From positions 1 through 34,437 of the forward strand of contig JAXHST010000070.1 of NCBI GenBank assembly GCA_034190325.1: a DNA stretch of 34,437 bases. The letters are read 5' to 3'. The notes beneath the pieces were generated by a model. It saw only the letters and a program-made list of their open reading frames with translations. It did no database searches and was not told the origin of the DNA. A program made the position numbers and the translations under genes. Below, one piece after another: positions 16,054 to 24,150 of the stretch. The stretch is from UBA287 sp034190325. GTDB taxonomy: Archaea > Thermoplasmatota > UBA186 > UBA287. Positions within the stretch are counted from its first letter, which is position 1. Each line of letters begins with the position of its first letter.

Positions 16054-18366
16054 ATGAAAAATGATTATACTTTGATTATAGTGAATAAAGTTATAGTAGT
16101 TACGGCTCTGCTCTTTTTTGAGCTCTTTGCGCTCTGCATCACCGAGCCAGGGATCACGGAGCCCTCTCAGTTTCTCGGTTATGAGATAGGAAAAGCACTT
16201 ACCCCATGGCAGAAAGAGATGGATTACCTCTATCTGCTTGAGAATGAGAGCGATATAATAAGCATAGAGGCCTTCGGTGAATCCACTCTTGGAAAAACGA
16301 TGATACTGGCGGTACTGTTTGATGGGGATGCGCAGAAGAATGTAGAACAGATCAAAAAATTGTCTATGTGTGAGGAAGAAGAAGCCAGAAAAATAGCTGG
16401 AAGCGCAAAACCTATAATCTTTCTGAACTGCGATATCCATTCCAGCGAATATGAGGATAGCGAAAGCATAATGCAGTTTACCTACGAGCTTCTGACCACA
16501 TACAAGGAACTATTAAAAGAGGTCATGGTTGTGATAAACCCTTCGATAAACCCGGATGGGCATGACATATATAGAGAGTGGTACTCTAAGTATAAGGGAA
16601 CACAATACGCAGGAACCTCGCCTCCGAATTACCATGCTTATGTGGGCCATGATCTCAACAGGGACTGGCATGAAGGTAACACAGAGGAGATAAGGAATAT
16701 CTGGAAGGCTTTTTTGAAGTACGCCCCTCAGATATTCATAGACAACCACATGATGGGGAGCTATGGGTACAGGATGTACATAGCGCCGGAGTGCGATCCA
16801 ATAAACCCGGAGATAAACCCTATAGTGCAGGAAGAGAAGTACATGCTTGCCGGGCATATAATGAGTGAGTTTGAACGAAATGGTTGTCCCGGGGTAGTCT
16901 TTGAGGAAGAATTCGATCTTTTTTTCCCCGGTTATGGTGACTCCTGGCCTTCTCTGCACAATTCCATAGGCTGCACATGGGAGATCGCTGAGGGTAAAGG
17001 ACCGGAGAGCATGGAAATAGGATACGAGGAGCTTGCCGAAGGAGCAAAGCGCAGGAGCGAGCACCAGCCAACCCCATGGGAAGGGGGTACATGGAGCTTT
17101 GAGGAGCAGATGCGCTACAGGCTCGTTGGCTGGAGAGCTTTAGTTAACATCACAGCGAAGATGGGGGAGGAGATCCTTTACAACTACCATGTGATTAACA
17201 GAAAAGAAACTGGTAGAGAAGGAGCATATGTCATTCCACTTGAGCAGAGGGATGTCTATGCTCTCAACAAGGCAGTAAACAAGCTAATCGGGCAGGGGGT
17301 TGAGGTGAGATCTAATGAAAGCGCCTTCATCGTGCCAAAAACAAGACCTATGGCGAGAGCACTGCTTGGCATACAGAGCCTTGAAGAACCTTATTTCTAT
17401 GATGTGACAGCATGGAACTACGGCCTTGCTAAGGGATTGGATATCTATGAGATAGATCACATGCCTGAAACAAGAGAGGTTGAATGTGCAGATGTAAACA
17501 TCTCAAAGATCTCTGGCTCTGGAAACTATTACCTCTTCAATAGAACACTCTCGGCGATAAGAGCTGTCAATGATCTCTTGAGCAATAACGGAGAGGTCTT
17601 TACCCTGGAGGAACCGATTACCATAAAGAATGTAACATTTGACGCAGGCACATTTGCTGTTAAATCGCCTGTTGATGGATACAACATAGAGTTCTTTGGC
17701 GCCAATATTTCAGAGCCCTCTATGGTAGAGGGGCAGAGGATAGCGATATACGCTACGAACCGCCCCGGGAGGGGGGCGATGGACGAGGGGTGGAGTAGGA
17801 TGGTTTTAGACGAATTTGGCTTTGACTATGATGTTATAACGGATGTGAGTTCCCTTGATTATGATGTTCTTATAATACCGGAGGAGAGCTCAATAGAGCT
17901 TTTAATAGATGGAAACAAAACTTATCCGCTGAAGAATGGATTGGACAAAGAGGGCATAGAGAGCATAAATAACTTTGTCGAGAGCGGGGGCAGGCTAATC
18001 ACCTGGGGGAGGAGCTCAGCTATTCTAGAGCGCTTTGCGCCCATAACGGTTGTTGAGAATGAGGCAACAGTCCCGGGATCATTTTTCTTGTGCTCTTTTG
18101 AGAGCGATCCTCTAACTTATGGCATAATAGAAGAGCAACCAGCATTTTTCTGGGGTAACCTCACATTTGAAGGTGGGAAAAGCATTGCTACAGTTGACTC
18201 TTTATCTGCGGGCTATGCAGAGGGGTCCCTTGAAGGACAGAGCTGTATGGTCAGGGCCACGGTCGGTAATGGCGAGGTCATAGGGTATTCATTCCTCCCT
18301 CAGTACAGAGCCAGCGTTGATGGGAGTTTCATGCTTCTATTCAACGGGCTCTATAACTATTCATGA
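16054..18366 (+). CDS. Secreted M14 zinc carboxypeptidase-like protein with C-terminal amidotransferase-like domain
   Basis: 770 aa. A hydrophobic segment (~residues 8-30) indicates export or an N-terminal anchor. The M14 catalytic domain (~45-330) has zinc ligands H129 and E132 (DIHSSE) and H232 (DNHMMG), substrate-binding N202/R203 (DLNRDW), and the catalytic Glu in TWEIAEG (E310). The remaining ~400 residues include a beta-rich region and a Rossmann-like domain (RIAIYATNRPGRGAMDEGW ~575-600, then DYDVLIIPEE) similar to class I glutamine amidotransferase-like domains found fused to some secreted M14 enzymes. Expected role: extracellular trimming of peptides. GTG 16081 would give a more conventional signal peptide. 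It is alone on its strand until rfcL. Confidence 0.85.
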   Translation: MKNDYTLIIVNKVIVVTALLFFELFALCITEPGITEPSQFLGYEIGKALTPWQKEMDYLYLLENESDIISIEAFGESTLGKTMILAVLFDGDAQKNVEQIKKLSMCEEEEARKIAGSAKPIIFLNCDIHSSEYEDSESIMQFTYELLTTYKELLKEVMVVINPSINPDGHDIYREWYSKYKGTQYAGTSPPNYHAYVGHDLNRDWHEGNTEEIRNIWKAFLKYAPQIFIDNHMMGSYGYRMYIAPECDPINPEINPIVQEEKYMLAGHIMSEFERNGCPGVVFEEEFDLFFPGYGDSWPSLHNSIGCTWEIAEGKGPESMEIGYEELAEGAKRRSEHQPTPWEGGTWSFEEQMRYRLVGWRALVNITAKMGEEILYNYHVINRKETGREGAYVIPLEQRDVYALNKAVNKLIGQGVEVRSNESAFIVPKTRPMARALLGIQSLEEPYFYDVTAWNYGLAKGLDIYEIDHMPETREVECADVNISKISGSGNYYLFNRTLSAIRAVNDLLSNNGEVFTLEEPITIKNVTFDAGTFAVKSPVDGYNIEFFGANISEPSMVEGQRIAIYATNRPGRGAMDEGWSRMVLDEFGFDYDVITDVSSLDYDVLIIPEESSIELLIDGNKTYPLKNGLDKEGIESINNFVESGGRLITWGRSSAILERFAPITVVENEATVPGSFFLCSFESDPLTYGIIEEQPAFFWGNLTFEGGKSIATVDSLSAGYAEGSLEGQSCMVRATVGNGEVIGYSFLPQYRASVDGSFMLLFNGLYNYS

Positions 18367-18555
18367 ATGATGCCAGCTAAGGCTCTCTGATATCAGATAC
18401 GATGCATAACCACTCAGGATCTATTCCGGCGGTAAGCAAAAGGACAGAGGGCGTAAAAAGTGCATGCCAGAACCGAAGTTTTCAGCAACATTTGCAAATA
18501 TAAAAACAAACAAAAAAACAAAAAAGATTTATTCCCTGCATCTATTGATCTTTGA

Positions 18556-19764
18556 ATGGATATAGCGGAGAAATACAGACCGAAGAGGCTCAGAGATATA
18601 GTGGGAAATAAAAGAGCGATTGAAGATCTCACAGATTGGCTAAAGAACTGGAGTGCTAAGAATGAAAAGAAAGGGGCTATAATATATGGGCCACCCGGTC
18701 TAGGAAAGACCAGCGCTGCTTTAGCACTGGCGAATGAATTCGGTTATGATGTTATTGAGATGAATGCCTCCGACATAAGAAACTATGAGAGCGTTAGAAA
18801 AATTGCAATGCGCGGAGCTGTAAACAACTCCCTTTTTGGAGAAAGCAAGAAAAAGCTGATAATACTGGATGAAGCTGATAACCTTTCCGGTGTGGAAGAC
18901 AGAGGGGGCATAAAAGCCATAGCAGAAACCTTAGAGGTAACAAAACAACCGATAATTCTAATAGCAAACGATCTCTACGCTCTAACCTCAAGATCGCAGA
19001 GCTTCAGCAAGCATTGTATAGTAATAAGATTCAACAGAACTAGAAAAGATGAGATATTCAGGTTGCTCAAGAGGATATCTGCTGAAGAAAGCATCGATGT
19101 CGATGATGAAATGCTTATAGAAATAGCTGAGATATGCAACGGGGATATAAGGAGCGCGATAAGGGACCTGGAAGGCGGTGGTCCCAGCTACAGGGATAGG
19201 GGGAGAAGCATATTTGATGTGCTTCCGAAGGTCTTCAGAGCAACAGACATAAAGATTGTTAGAAGAGAGCTCATGTCTCTAGATATGGAACCCAGGGATA
19301 TACTGTTATGGATTGATGAAAATGCTCCTACAATATTCGAAACAGAAGCTCTCGCAAATGCCTATAACCAGATATCAAGAATAGATATTTACCTGGGGCG
19401 ATCTCTGAGAAAACAGAACTATACCCTGTGGAGATATGCCACAGCACTCATGTTTTTTGGCCATCTTCCAGGCCATGGAGCCAGGTACTCATTTCCAAAC
19501 TGGTTGAGAGAGATGTCAAGGTATAAGGGCAGAAGAGCGCTGAGAGAGGGGATAATAAAAAAGCTTTCACTGCACGCATCTAGCAGGAAGGTGAAAACAG
19601 AGATCCTGCCGTACTTAACGTACATGATGAAGAAGGATGAGATGCTTGCCGCAAGCATAGCTGAAACCTTTGAGTTAAACGATGAAGAGCTAAGCTTTTT
19701 ACTGGGTTCAGCAAAAAAAGTTTCAAGATCAAAGATTAAGAACGCCCCAATAGATAAATTCTGA
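18556..19764 (+). CDS. rfcL: Replication factor C large subunit (clamp loader), short form
   Basis: 402 aa AAA+ ATPase that, with RfcS, loads the PCNA sliding clamp. Start EKYRPKRLRDIVGN is diagnostic. Walker A is GPPGLGKT (45-52), Walker B is LIILDEADNL (DEAD 105-108), and sensor 2 lies in NGDIRSAIRDLE. Archaeal RfcL proteins are usually 470-500 aa and end in a PCNA-binding (QxxLxxFF-like) tail. Here the C-terminus stops at KNAPIDKF and no such tail is visible. An A/T element (gatttattcc, 18526-18535) lies 26 nt before the ATG. Confidence 0.93.
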   Translation: MDIAEKYRPKRLRDIVGNKRAIEDLTDWLKNWSAKNEKKGAIIYGPPGLGKTSAALALANEFGYDVIEMNASDIRNYESVRKIAMRGAVNNSLFGESKKKLIILDEADNLSGVEDRGGIKAIAETLEVTKQPIILIANDLYALTSRSQSFSKHCIVIRFNRTRKDEIFRLLKRISAEESIDVDDEMLIEIAEICNGDIRSAIRDLEGGGPSYRDRGRSIFDVLPKVFRATDIKIVRRELMSLDMEPRDILLWIDENAPTIFETEALANAYNQISRIDIYLGRSLRKQNYTLWRYATALMFFGHLPGHGARYSFPNWLREMSRYKGRRALREGIIKKLSLHASSRKVKTEILPYLTYMMKKDEMLAASIAETFELNDEELSFLLGSAKKVSRSKIKNAPIDKF

Positions 19765-19803
19765 TTTGAATTTGAAAGCACTGATTAAAAAAATAAAAGA
19801 AAA

Positions 19804-19813
19804 GTTATAAATA
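19804..19813 (+). promoter_or_regulatory. TATA box for the amidase gene
   Basis: gttataaata centred ~28-30 nt before the GTG at 19838. It matches the recurrent promoter core of this window. Confidence 0.55.
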
Positions 19814-19837
19814 GAAAAAAGGACAAAAATAAGAGAT

Positions 19838-20449
19838 GTGAAAAAGATATCAGCGATTTTAGCGCTCTTTATAGCGATCTCATTCCTTGGCAATGCTACA
19901 GCGGGCATAAGTGGAATGATTGTCTGTATTGATGCGGGGCATGGTGGTAGCGATTCTGGTGCTGTTGGTGCTTGTGGTCTGTTGGAAAAGGATGTGAACC
20001 TGGATGTTGCAATGAGGCTGAAGGACAAGCTTGAGAGTAGTGGCGCACGCGTAGTGATGACAAGAGGTGGGGATTACTATGTATCCCTTGAGGAGAGATG
20101 CGCTATAGCAAACAATGCCGGTGCCGACATATTTATAAGCATCCACTGCAACTCCTACTCTTCACCAGACGCAAATGGGATAGAGACATACTGGTACACC
20201 TATGGTAGCAGTAATTCTGAAAGACTTGCATATGAGATCCAGTACAGTCTTGTTAGCGCTCTAGGTCTGAGAGATAGAGGAGTAAAACAGTCAGGCTTCT
20301 ATGTTATAAAGAACACCGCTATGCCTGCAGCATTAGCAGAGCTCGCGTTCATATCAAATCCAGATGAGTGCGATATGCTTTCAAATCCGGGCGCAAGAGA
20401 TGCATGTGCAGAAGCAATATTCAGAGCGGTTTTGAATTACGCCAGATGA
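19838..20449 (+). CDS. Secreted N-acetylmuramoyl-L-alanine amidase (Amidase_3)
   Basis: 203 aa: signal peptide (1-~22), then a complete Amidase_3 domain with no extra wall-binding modules. Zinc ligands are H35 (DAGHGG), E50 (LLEKDVNLD) and H103 (SIHCN); the catalytic Glu is E168 (ALAELAFISNP). The enzyme class cuts the bond between MurNAc and L-Ala in bacterial peptidoglycan. Archaea lack murein, so the target is presumably environmental or competitor wall material, or an unknown substrate. Acquisition from bacteria is likely at some point, though codon use now matches its neighbours. The start is GTG (gtgaaaaagata); a TATA box lies at 19804-19813. The 3' end overlaps the convergent purF by 13 nt. 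Confidence 0.92.
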   Translation: MKKISAILALFIAISFLGNATAGISGMIVCIDAGHGGSDSGAVGACGLLEKDVNLDVAMRLKDKLESSGARVVMTRGGDYYVSLEERCAIANNAGADIFISIHCNSYSSPDANGIETYWYTYGSSNSERLAYEIQYSLVSALGLRDRGVKQSGFYVIKNTAMPAALAELAFISNPDECDMLSNPGARDACAEAIFRAVLNYAR

Positions 20450-21816
20450 GCTCTCTTTGCTCCTAACATTCTTATCTCTTCATGCGTTATCCCTGTTGGA
20501 TACTCCCCGCTAAGACATGCAGTGCATAGCTGTTTTGAACCGATCGCTCTGCTAAGTCCCTCCAGGCTTTGATATGTGAGACTGTCACATCCTATCTCTC
20601 TTCTTATCTCTTCAACGCCTTTCTCTCCTGCTATCAGCTCACCTCTCGTTGAAAAGTCTATACCATAAACGCAGGGATACTTGATAGGGGGACATGTTGA
20701 GAGAAGATGCACCTCTTTAGCGCCCTCTTTTTTCAGCATCTCCACTATCTCTCTGGAGGTAGTGCCTCTAACGATGCTGTCATCTATCATAGCAACTCTT
20801 CTGCCATTAACCTCGGAGCGCATTGGGTTGAGCTTGTCCCTGACAGCATTCTCACGCTTGCTCTGGGATTCCATTATAAAAGTTCTTCCTATGTATCTGT
20901 TCTTCATGACCCCTTCTCTATATCTGAGCCCCTTCTCCTCAGAGAAGGATATTGCTGCCGGTATTGATGTGTCCGGCACCGGCATCACAATATCAACATT
21001 TTTATCAAAAAGCTCTGCAAGCTCTCTACCCAGGTTGAGTCTAGCTTCATAGACAGAGATGCCATCTATAACGGAATCAGCCCTTCCAAAATAGACCCAT
21101 TCGAACATGCAGTGGTTTATCCCTTTTTTATTCAATACCCTTGAGTCTATGTTGAGCTCTCTATCCACAAAAACAGCCTCCCCTGCATCAAGATCTCTGA
21201 TCTTTTTGTAGCCAAGCACATCTAAAGCTGCAGTTTCAGATGCAAACATGTAGCTTCCTTCCCTGTACCCGAGCGCCAGAGGCCTTATAGCATAAGGATC
21301 TCTGAAAGCAATGAGCCCTTCTGTTGTCAAAACAATAACAGAATAGCTACCTTCAGCAACGCTCATAACGCCCTCTAAAGCCTCGAAGGGGTCGCTCCTG
21401 TAGCTACTTGCGAATAGCTTTAAGACAGATTCGCCATCACTTGTTGAGCGCACTATTCTCCCTCTCTCTCTTAACAGCTCCCTTATGCGCGCATCGTTTG
21501 TTAGATTACCGTTCTCAACAAGCGCAAATGTTTGTGGAATGTTCGTAATAAATGGCTGAGCATCCTTCACCCCATCCGTGCCTGCTGTTGGATATCTAAC
21601 ATGTCCTATGCCCACGTTGCCCCAGAGATCCTCCAAAGCGCTCCTGTCAAAAACCTCGTTCACAAGACCAGGGCCCTTTCTCAGGGTGATCTCTTCGCCA
21701 TCAAATGTTGCTATGCCAGAGGCACTCTGCCCTCTATGCTGGAGAGCCACCAGTGCTCTATATATGCTGTATGAAACGTTTTCGTTCCGGGTTATTATGC
21801 CCACTATACCGCACAT
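20437..21816 (-). CDS. purF: Amidophosphoribosyltransferase, [4Fe-4S] type
   Basis: 459 aa. It catalyses the first step of de novo purine synthesis (PRPP + Gln to phosphoribosylamine). The Ntn glutaminase begins at Cys2 (MCGIVGI). The phosphoribosyltransferase domain has the PRPP loop VAMIDDSIVRGTTS (341-354). Four Cys (C236, C382, C431, C434) occupy positions of the Fe-S ligands of the Bacillus subtilis enzyme, so a [4Fe-4S] cluster is expected. The N-terminus is cleaved in that group; here Cys2 follows Met directly. ATG overlaps the purQ stop (TGATG), so translation is coupled. Confidence 0.97.
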   Translation of the reverse strand: MCGIVGIITRNENVSYSIYRALVALQHRGQSASGIATFDGEEITLRKGPGLVNEVFDRSALEDLWGNVGIGHVRYPTAGTDGVKDAQPFITNIPQTFALVENGNLTNDARIRELLRERGRIVRSTSDGESVLKLFASSYRSDPFEALEGVMSVAEGSYSVIVLTTEGLIAFRDPYAIRPLALGYREGSYMFASETAALDVLGYKKIRDLDAGEAVFVDRELNIDSRVLNKKGINHCMFEWVYFGRADSVIDGISVYEARLNLGRELAELFDKNVDIVMPVPDTSIPAAISFSEEKGLRYREGVMKNRYIGRTFIMESQSKRENAVRDKLNPMRSEVNGRRVAMIDDSIVRGTTSREIVEMLKKEGAKEVHLLSTCPPIKYPCVYGIDFSTRGELIAGEKGVEEIRREIGCDSLTYQSLEGLSRAIGSKQLCTACLSGEYPTGITHEEIRMLGAKRAHLA

Positions 21817-22553
21817 CAGAGCTCCCTCTCAGCATAATCTACAACTGAGCGAAATACCTGCATTCCCTCTCCCTCTACCCCGGGAGCTTCTCTTGTCCAG
21901 TCGTGCTGGTTCACATGCTCAAGCACCCTCTCTGGATGAGGCATCATACCGAATACGTTTCCCTCACTGCTGCATATCGCAGCTATATCATCCCGTGATC
22001 CATTTGGATTGTAGGGATACTCACCTTCAGCTAAAGAGCCGTCAGGTTTAGCGTATCTGAAAACTATCTGCTCCTCATCTATTCTACCTATCACTCTCCC
22101 CTCTGCATGAGCAACAGGAAGGCATAGAAGCCTGTCGGCCTCTTCTGTAAACGCGCAGTTTTTTTCTTTCCTCACAAATACAGGCATGCATTCAAAGCGA
22201 GCGCTCATGTTTGTTGTCAGGGCTGCTTCAACATCCAGCAGGTTGAGATTCATCAGAACCTGAAAGCCATTACATATCCCGCCTATGATCCTGCCCTCTC
22301 TTATAAAATCCTTCAAGGAATCATAGAACTTTGCTCGTATTCTTGCTGCCATTATTGCACCCGACGCTACATAGTCGCCTGCTGAAAAGCCCCCTGGAAG
22401 TATCAATATGTGATAATCAAATAGCCCCTTCAGCTCCTTCAGGTGCTTTATCTCAGCTTTTACTCCAAGTTTATCAAAACCTCGCTTTGTCTCATCCTCA
22501 CAGTTTGTCCCCTCTATACGCAGGATGCAGATTCTAATGTCGGATCTCTTCAC
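21816..22553 (-). CDS. purQ: Phosphoribosylformylglycinamidine synthase glutaminase subunit
   Basis: 245 aa from GTG 22553. Class I glutaminase feeding ammonia to PurL in step 4 of purine synthesis. Catalytic triad visible: C94 (GGICNGFQ), H206 and E208 (MPHPER). The start ICILRIEGTNCEDET is family-typical. The open frame runs on upstream to 22844, but that extension is non-homologous and overlaps the truncated GTPase. A TATA element (22576-22584) lies 26 nt before the GTG, supporting it as a leaderless start. purL and purS are not in the window. Confidence 0.94.
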   Translation of the reverse strand: MKRSDIRICILRIEGTNCEDETKRGFDKLGVKAEIKHLKELKGLFDYHILILPGGFSAGDYVASGAIMAARIRAKFYDSLKDFIREGRIIGGICNGFQVLMNLNLLDVEAALTTNMSARFECMPVFVRKEKNCAFTEEADRLLCLPVAHAEGRVIGRIDEEQIVFRYAKPDGSLAEGEYPYNPNGSRDDIAAICSSEGNVFGMMPHPERVLEHVNQHDWTREAPGVEGEGMQVFRSVVDYAEREL

Positions 22554-22575
22554 ATAGGGGAAACATTCTTTCAGG

Positions 22576-22584
22576 ATAAATATT
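22576..22584 (-). promoter_or_regulatory. TATA box for purQ-purF
   Basis: The minus strand reads aaatatttat, centred 26 nt upstream of the purQ GTG at 22553. It decides the purQ start. Confidence 0.5.
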
Positions 22585-22662
22585 TTGACTCCTCTGAAGA
22601 CAGCATACAGATTCAGATAGGAATACAAATGCGCCTTCCATCTTTTTAGCTTCCTGAATTTA

Positions 22663-22932
22663 TCATTCTTCCTTTTTCCTTTGTATTCCTCTCCCTTTGC
22701 AGCGCATAGAGCTATGGACTGGCTTCTTAATAGCTGGGATCTCTTCCTCGCCGGACATCCTCCGCGCATTGCGCTGGAGGAACAAGATCCAATCATTTGT
22801 AATATTGTTCGCAAGAGTGGTCTTTCCAGAATTTGGTGGTCCATATATTCCTATCTTTGCGTGGTTTCTGCCAAATACCTTTTTGAGCCATCTTGCAAAT
22901 CTGCCTTTTTTGGATCTCTCTCTGATCCCCAT
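22663..22932 (-). pseudogene. Truncated Era-like GTPase (G1 motif only)
   Basis: From ATG 22932 the product has a basic N-terminus (RFARWLKKVFGRN), then KIGIYGPPNSGKTTLANNI and TNDW, a close match to the start of the archaeal Era-like GTPase family. After TNDW (about base 22790) the sequence diverges into a basic, family-unlike tail and stops; switch regions, DTPG and NKxD motifs (about 130-150 residues) are absent in all three frames. So it is a deletion remnant. A TATA-like tatata (22961-22969) still sits upstream. The open frame can be extended to a TTG at 22980. Confidence 0.7.
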
Positions 22933-23044
22933 CCTCTCAAAAGAATAGCTTTTACTCGCTCTTATATATTTTGCTATCAATTCTTTTAGTGCAGTCTGAT
23001 GTTATAGAAAGGCATATATTAAATATAAACCATGCAAAACGCAC

Positions 23045-23971
23045 ATGGGGAAAGATACAACACCTGAAAAAACAAAATCAAAGCGTCGCGGCGTCGGCTA
23101 TTTTACAGACGTGGCGGGGAAAGAAAAATATCTTAAGGCATATGACGAGGTCATGGGAGCAATGCCCTCTCCGACTGCAACACGTGATATCAATACTTCT
23201 TGGGGAACAGTCAGAGCCTATGAATGGTCAAATGGGGAAAACAGTAGCGTGCCTCCTGTGGTGCTCCTACCTGGGCATAGTTCCGGAGCACCGATGTGGC
23301 AAAAAAATATGGCCGGCTTTTCAAAAAATCATGTTGTCTATGCCATTGACGCACTTGGCGACGCAGGCAAATCCACACAGTCCGTACCTTTGAAAAACAC
23401 TGATGATGTCGCCGACTGGATTAGCGAAACACTGGATGGGCTTTGCATCAAACGCGCTCATGTTGTCGGGCATTCATTTGGCGGAGGTTATGCGGCGAAT
23501 TTTGCGCTTCGTCATCCGGGACAAGTTCAAACGCTGACGTTACTTGAACCGGCATTTGCATTAAATATTCCTCCATTTTCCACTCTATTCTGGGCATCAG
23601 TAGCAAGTATGGGTTTTCTCCCCGAAGCTTGGCGCAATTACGGTCTGGCGAAAATATCAGGAGCAGATGCTTCCGATATAGCATCAGATGACCCCATCGC
23701 GCGAATGGTTAAGGCCGCTGCTACCTACTATTCTTCGTCGTTACCAACGCCAAAAACCCTTAAAACAGCGGAACTTGAAAAGCTGGATATGCCAGTCTAT
23801 GTTGCATTAGCAGATCACTCACCGATAACCGGAAAAAAGGCGGCTGAAAATGCAAACAGAATTCCCAACGCTACGGTCAGGGTATGGACAAATACAACCC
23901 ACTCTCTACCTATGGAGGTTGTGGACGAGCTGGCAACTGATTTGAATGCGTTTTGGGCGGATAACCAATAG
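23045..23971 (+). CDS. Alpha/beta hydrolase, probably of bacterial origin
   Basis: 308 aa alpha/beta-hydrolase fold. Seen: oxyanion region LLPGHSSG (74-81), nucleophile elbow GHSFGG (S144), acid D257 (LADHSPIT) and H286 (NTTHSLP): a full catalytic triad. Substrate unknown (esterase, lipase or haloperoxidase-like). The first ~20 residues are polar (KTKSKRRG) with no signal peptide. Codon choice differs from the neighbours: CGT/CGC for Arg and ATT/ATC for Ile instead of AGA/AGG and ATA. Together with the strong bacterial-style Shine-Dalgarno of the next gene, this indicates recent transfer. It is followed after 26 nt by a MerR N-terminal fragment. Confidence 0.88.
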   Translation: MGKDTTPEKTKSKRRGVGYFTDVAGKEKYLKAYDEVMGAMPSPTATRDINTSWGTVRAYEWSNGENSSVPPVVLLPGHSSGAPMWQKNMAGFSKNHVVYAIDALGDAGKSTQSVPLKNTDDVADWISETLDGLCIKRAHVVGHSFGGGYAANFALRHPGQVQTLTLLEPAFALNIPPFSTLFWASVASMGFLPEAWRNYGLAKISGADASDIASDDPIARMVKAAATYYSSSLPTPKTLKTAELEKLDMPVYVALADHSPITGKKAAENANRIPNATVRVWTNTTHSLPMEVVDELATDLNAFWADNQ

Positions 23972-23997
23972 AAAAGGATTCGCGGGGAGGTGACAAA

Positions 23998-24150
23998 ATG
24001 TCCGATAAAAAGTATACAAGCGGTGAAATCGCTTCTGCTACCAGACTGATGATTCGTACCGTTCAGCATTATGATAATATTGGCTTATTACCTTCATCAG
24101 GGAGAACAGAAGGTGGACGCCATTATTACACGCAGGAAGGCCCTGCTGTG
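23998..24150 (+). pseudogene. MerR-family regulator, N-terminal HTH fragment
   Basis: ATG 23998 is preceded by ggggaggtg, a strong bacterial-type Shine-Dalgarno site. The ~50 residues are a MerR winged-helix start: YTSGEIASATRLMIRTVQHY, then DNIGLLPSSGR and RHYY. MerR proteins are ~110-270 aa; here the coiled-coil and effector parts are missing, because the frame continues into galactose mutarotase sequence at about 24140-24150. A single open frame spans the junction to 24354, so a chimeric protein could be made. It follows the alpha/beta hydrolase, a common regulator-target arrangement. Confidence 0.8.

Noticed and set aside
22554..22844. Upstream extension of purQ to 342 aa
   Set aside because: The extension is basic, non-homologous and overlaps the truncated GTPase; TATA spacing supports GTG 22553.
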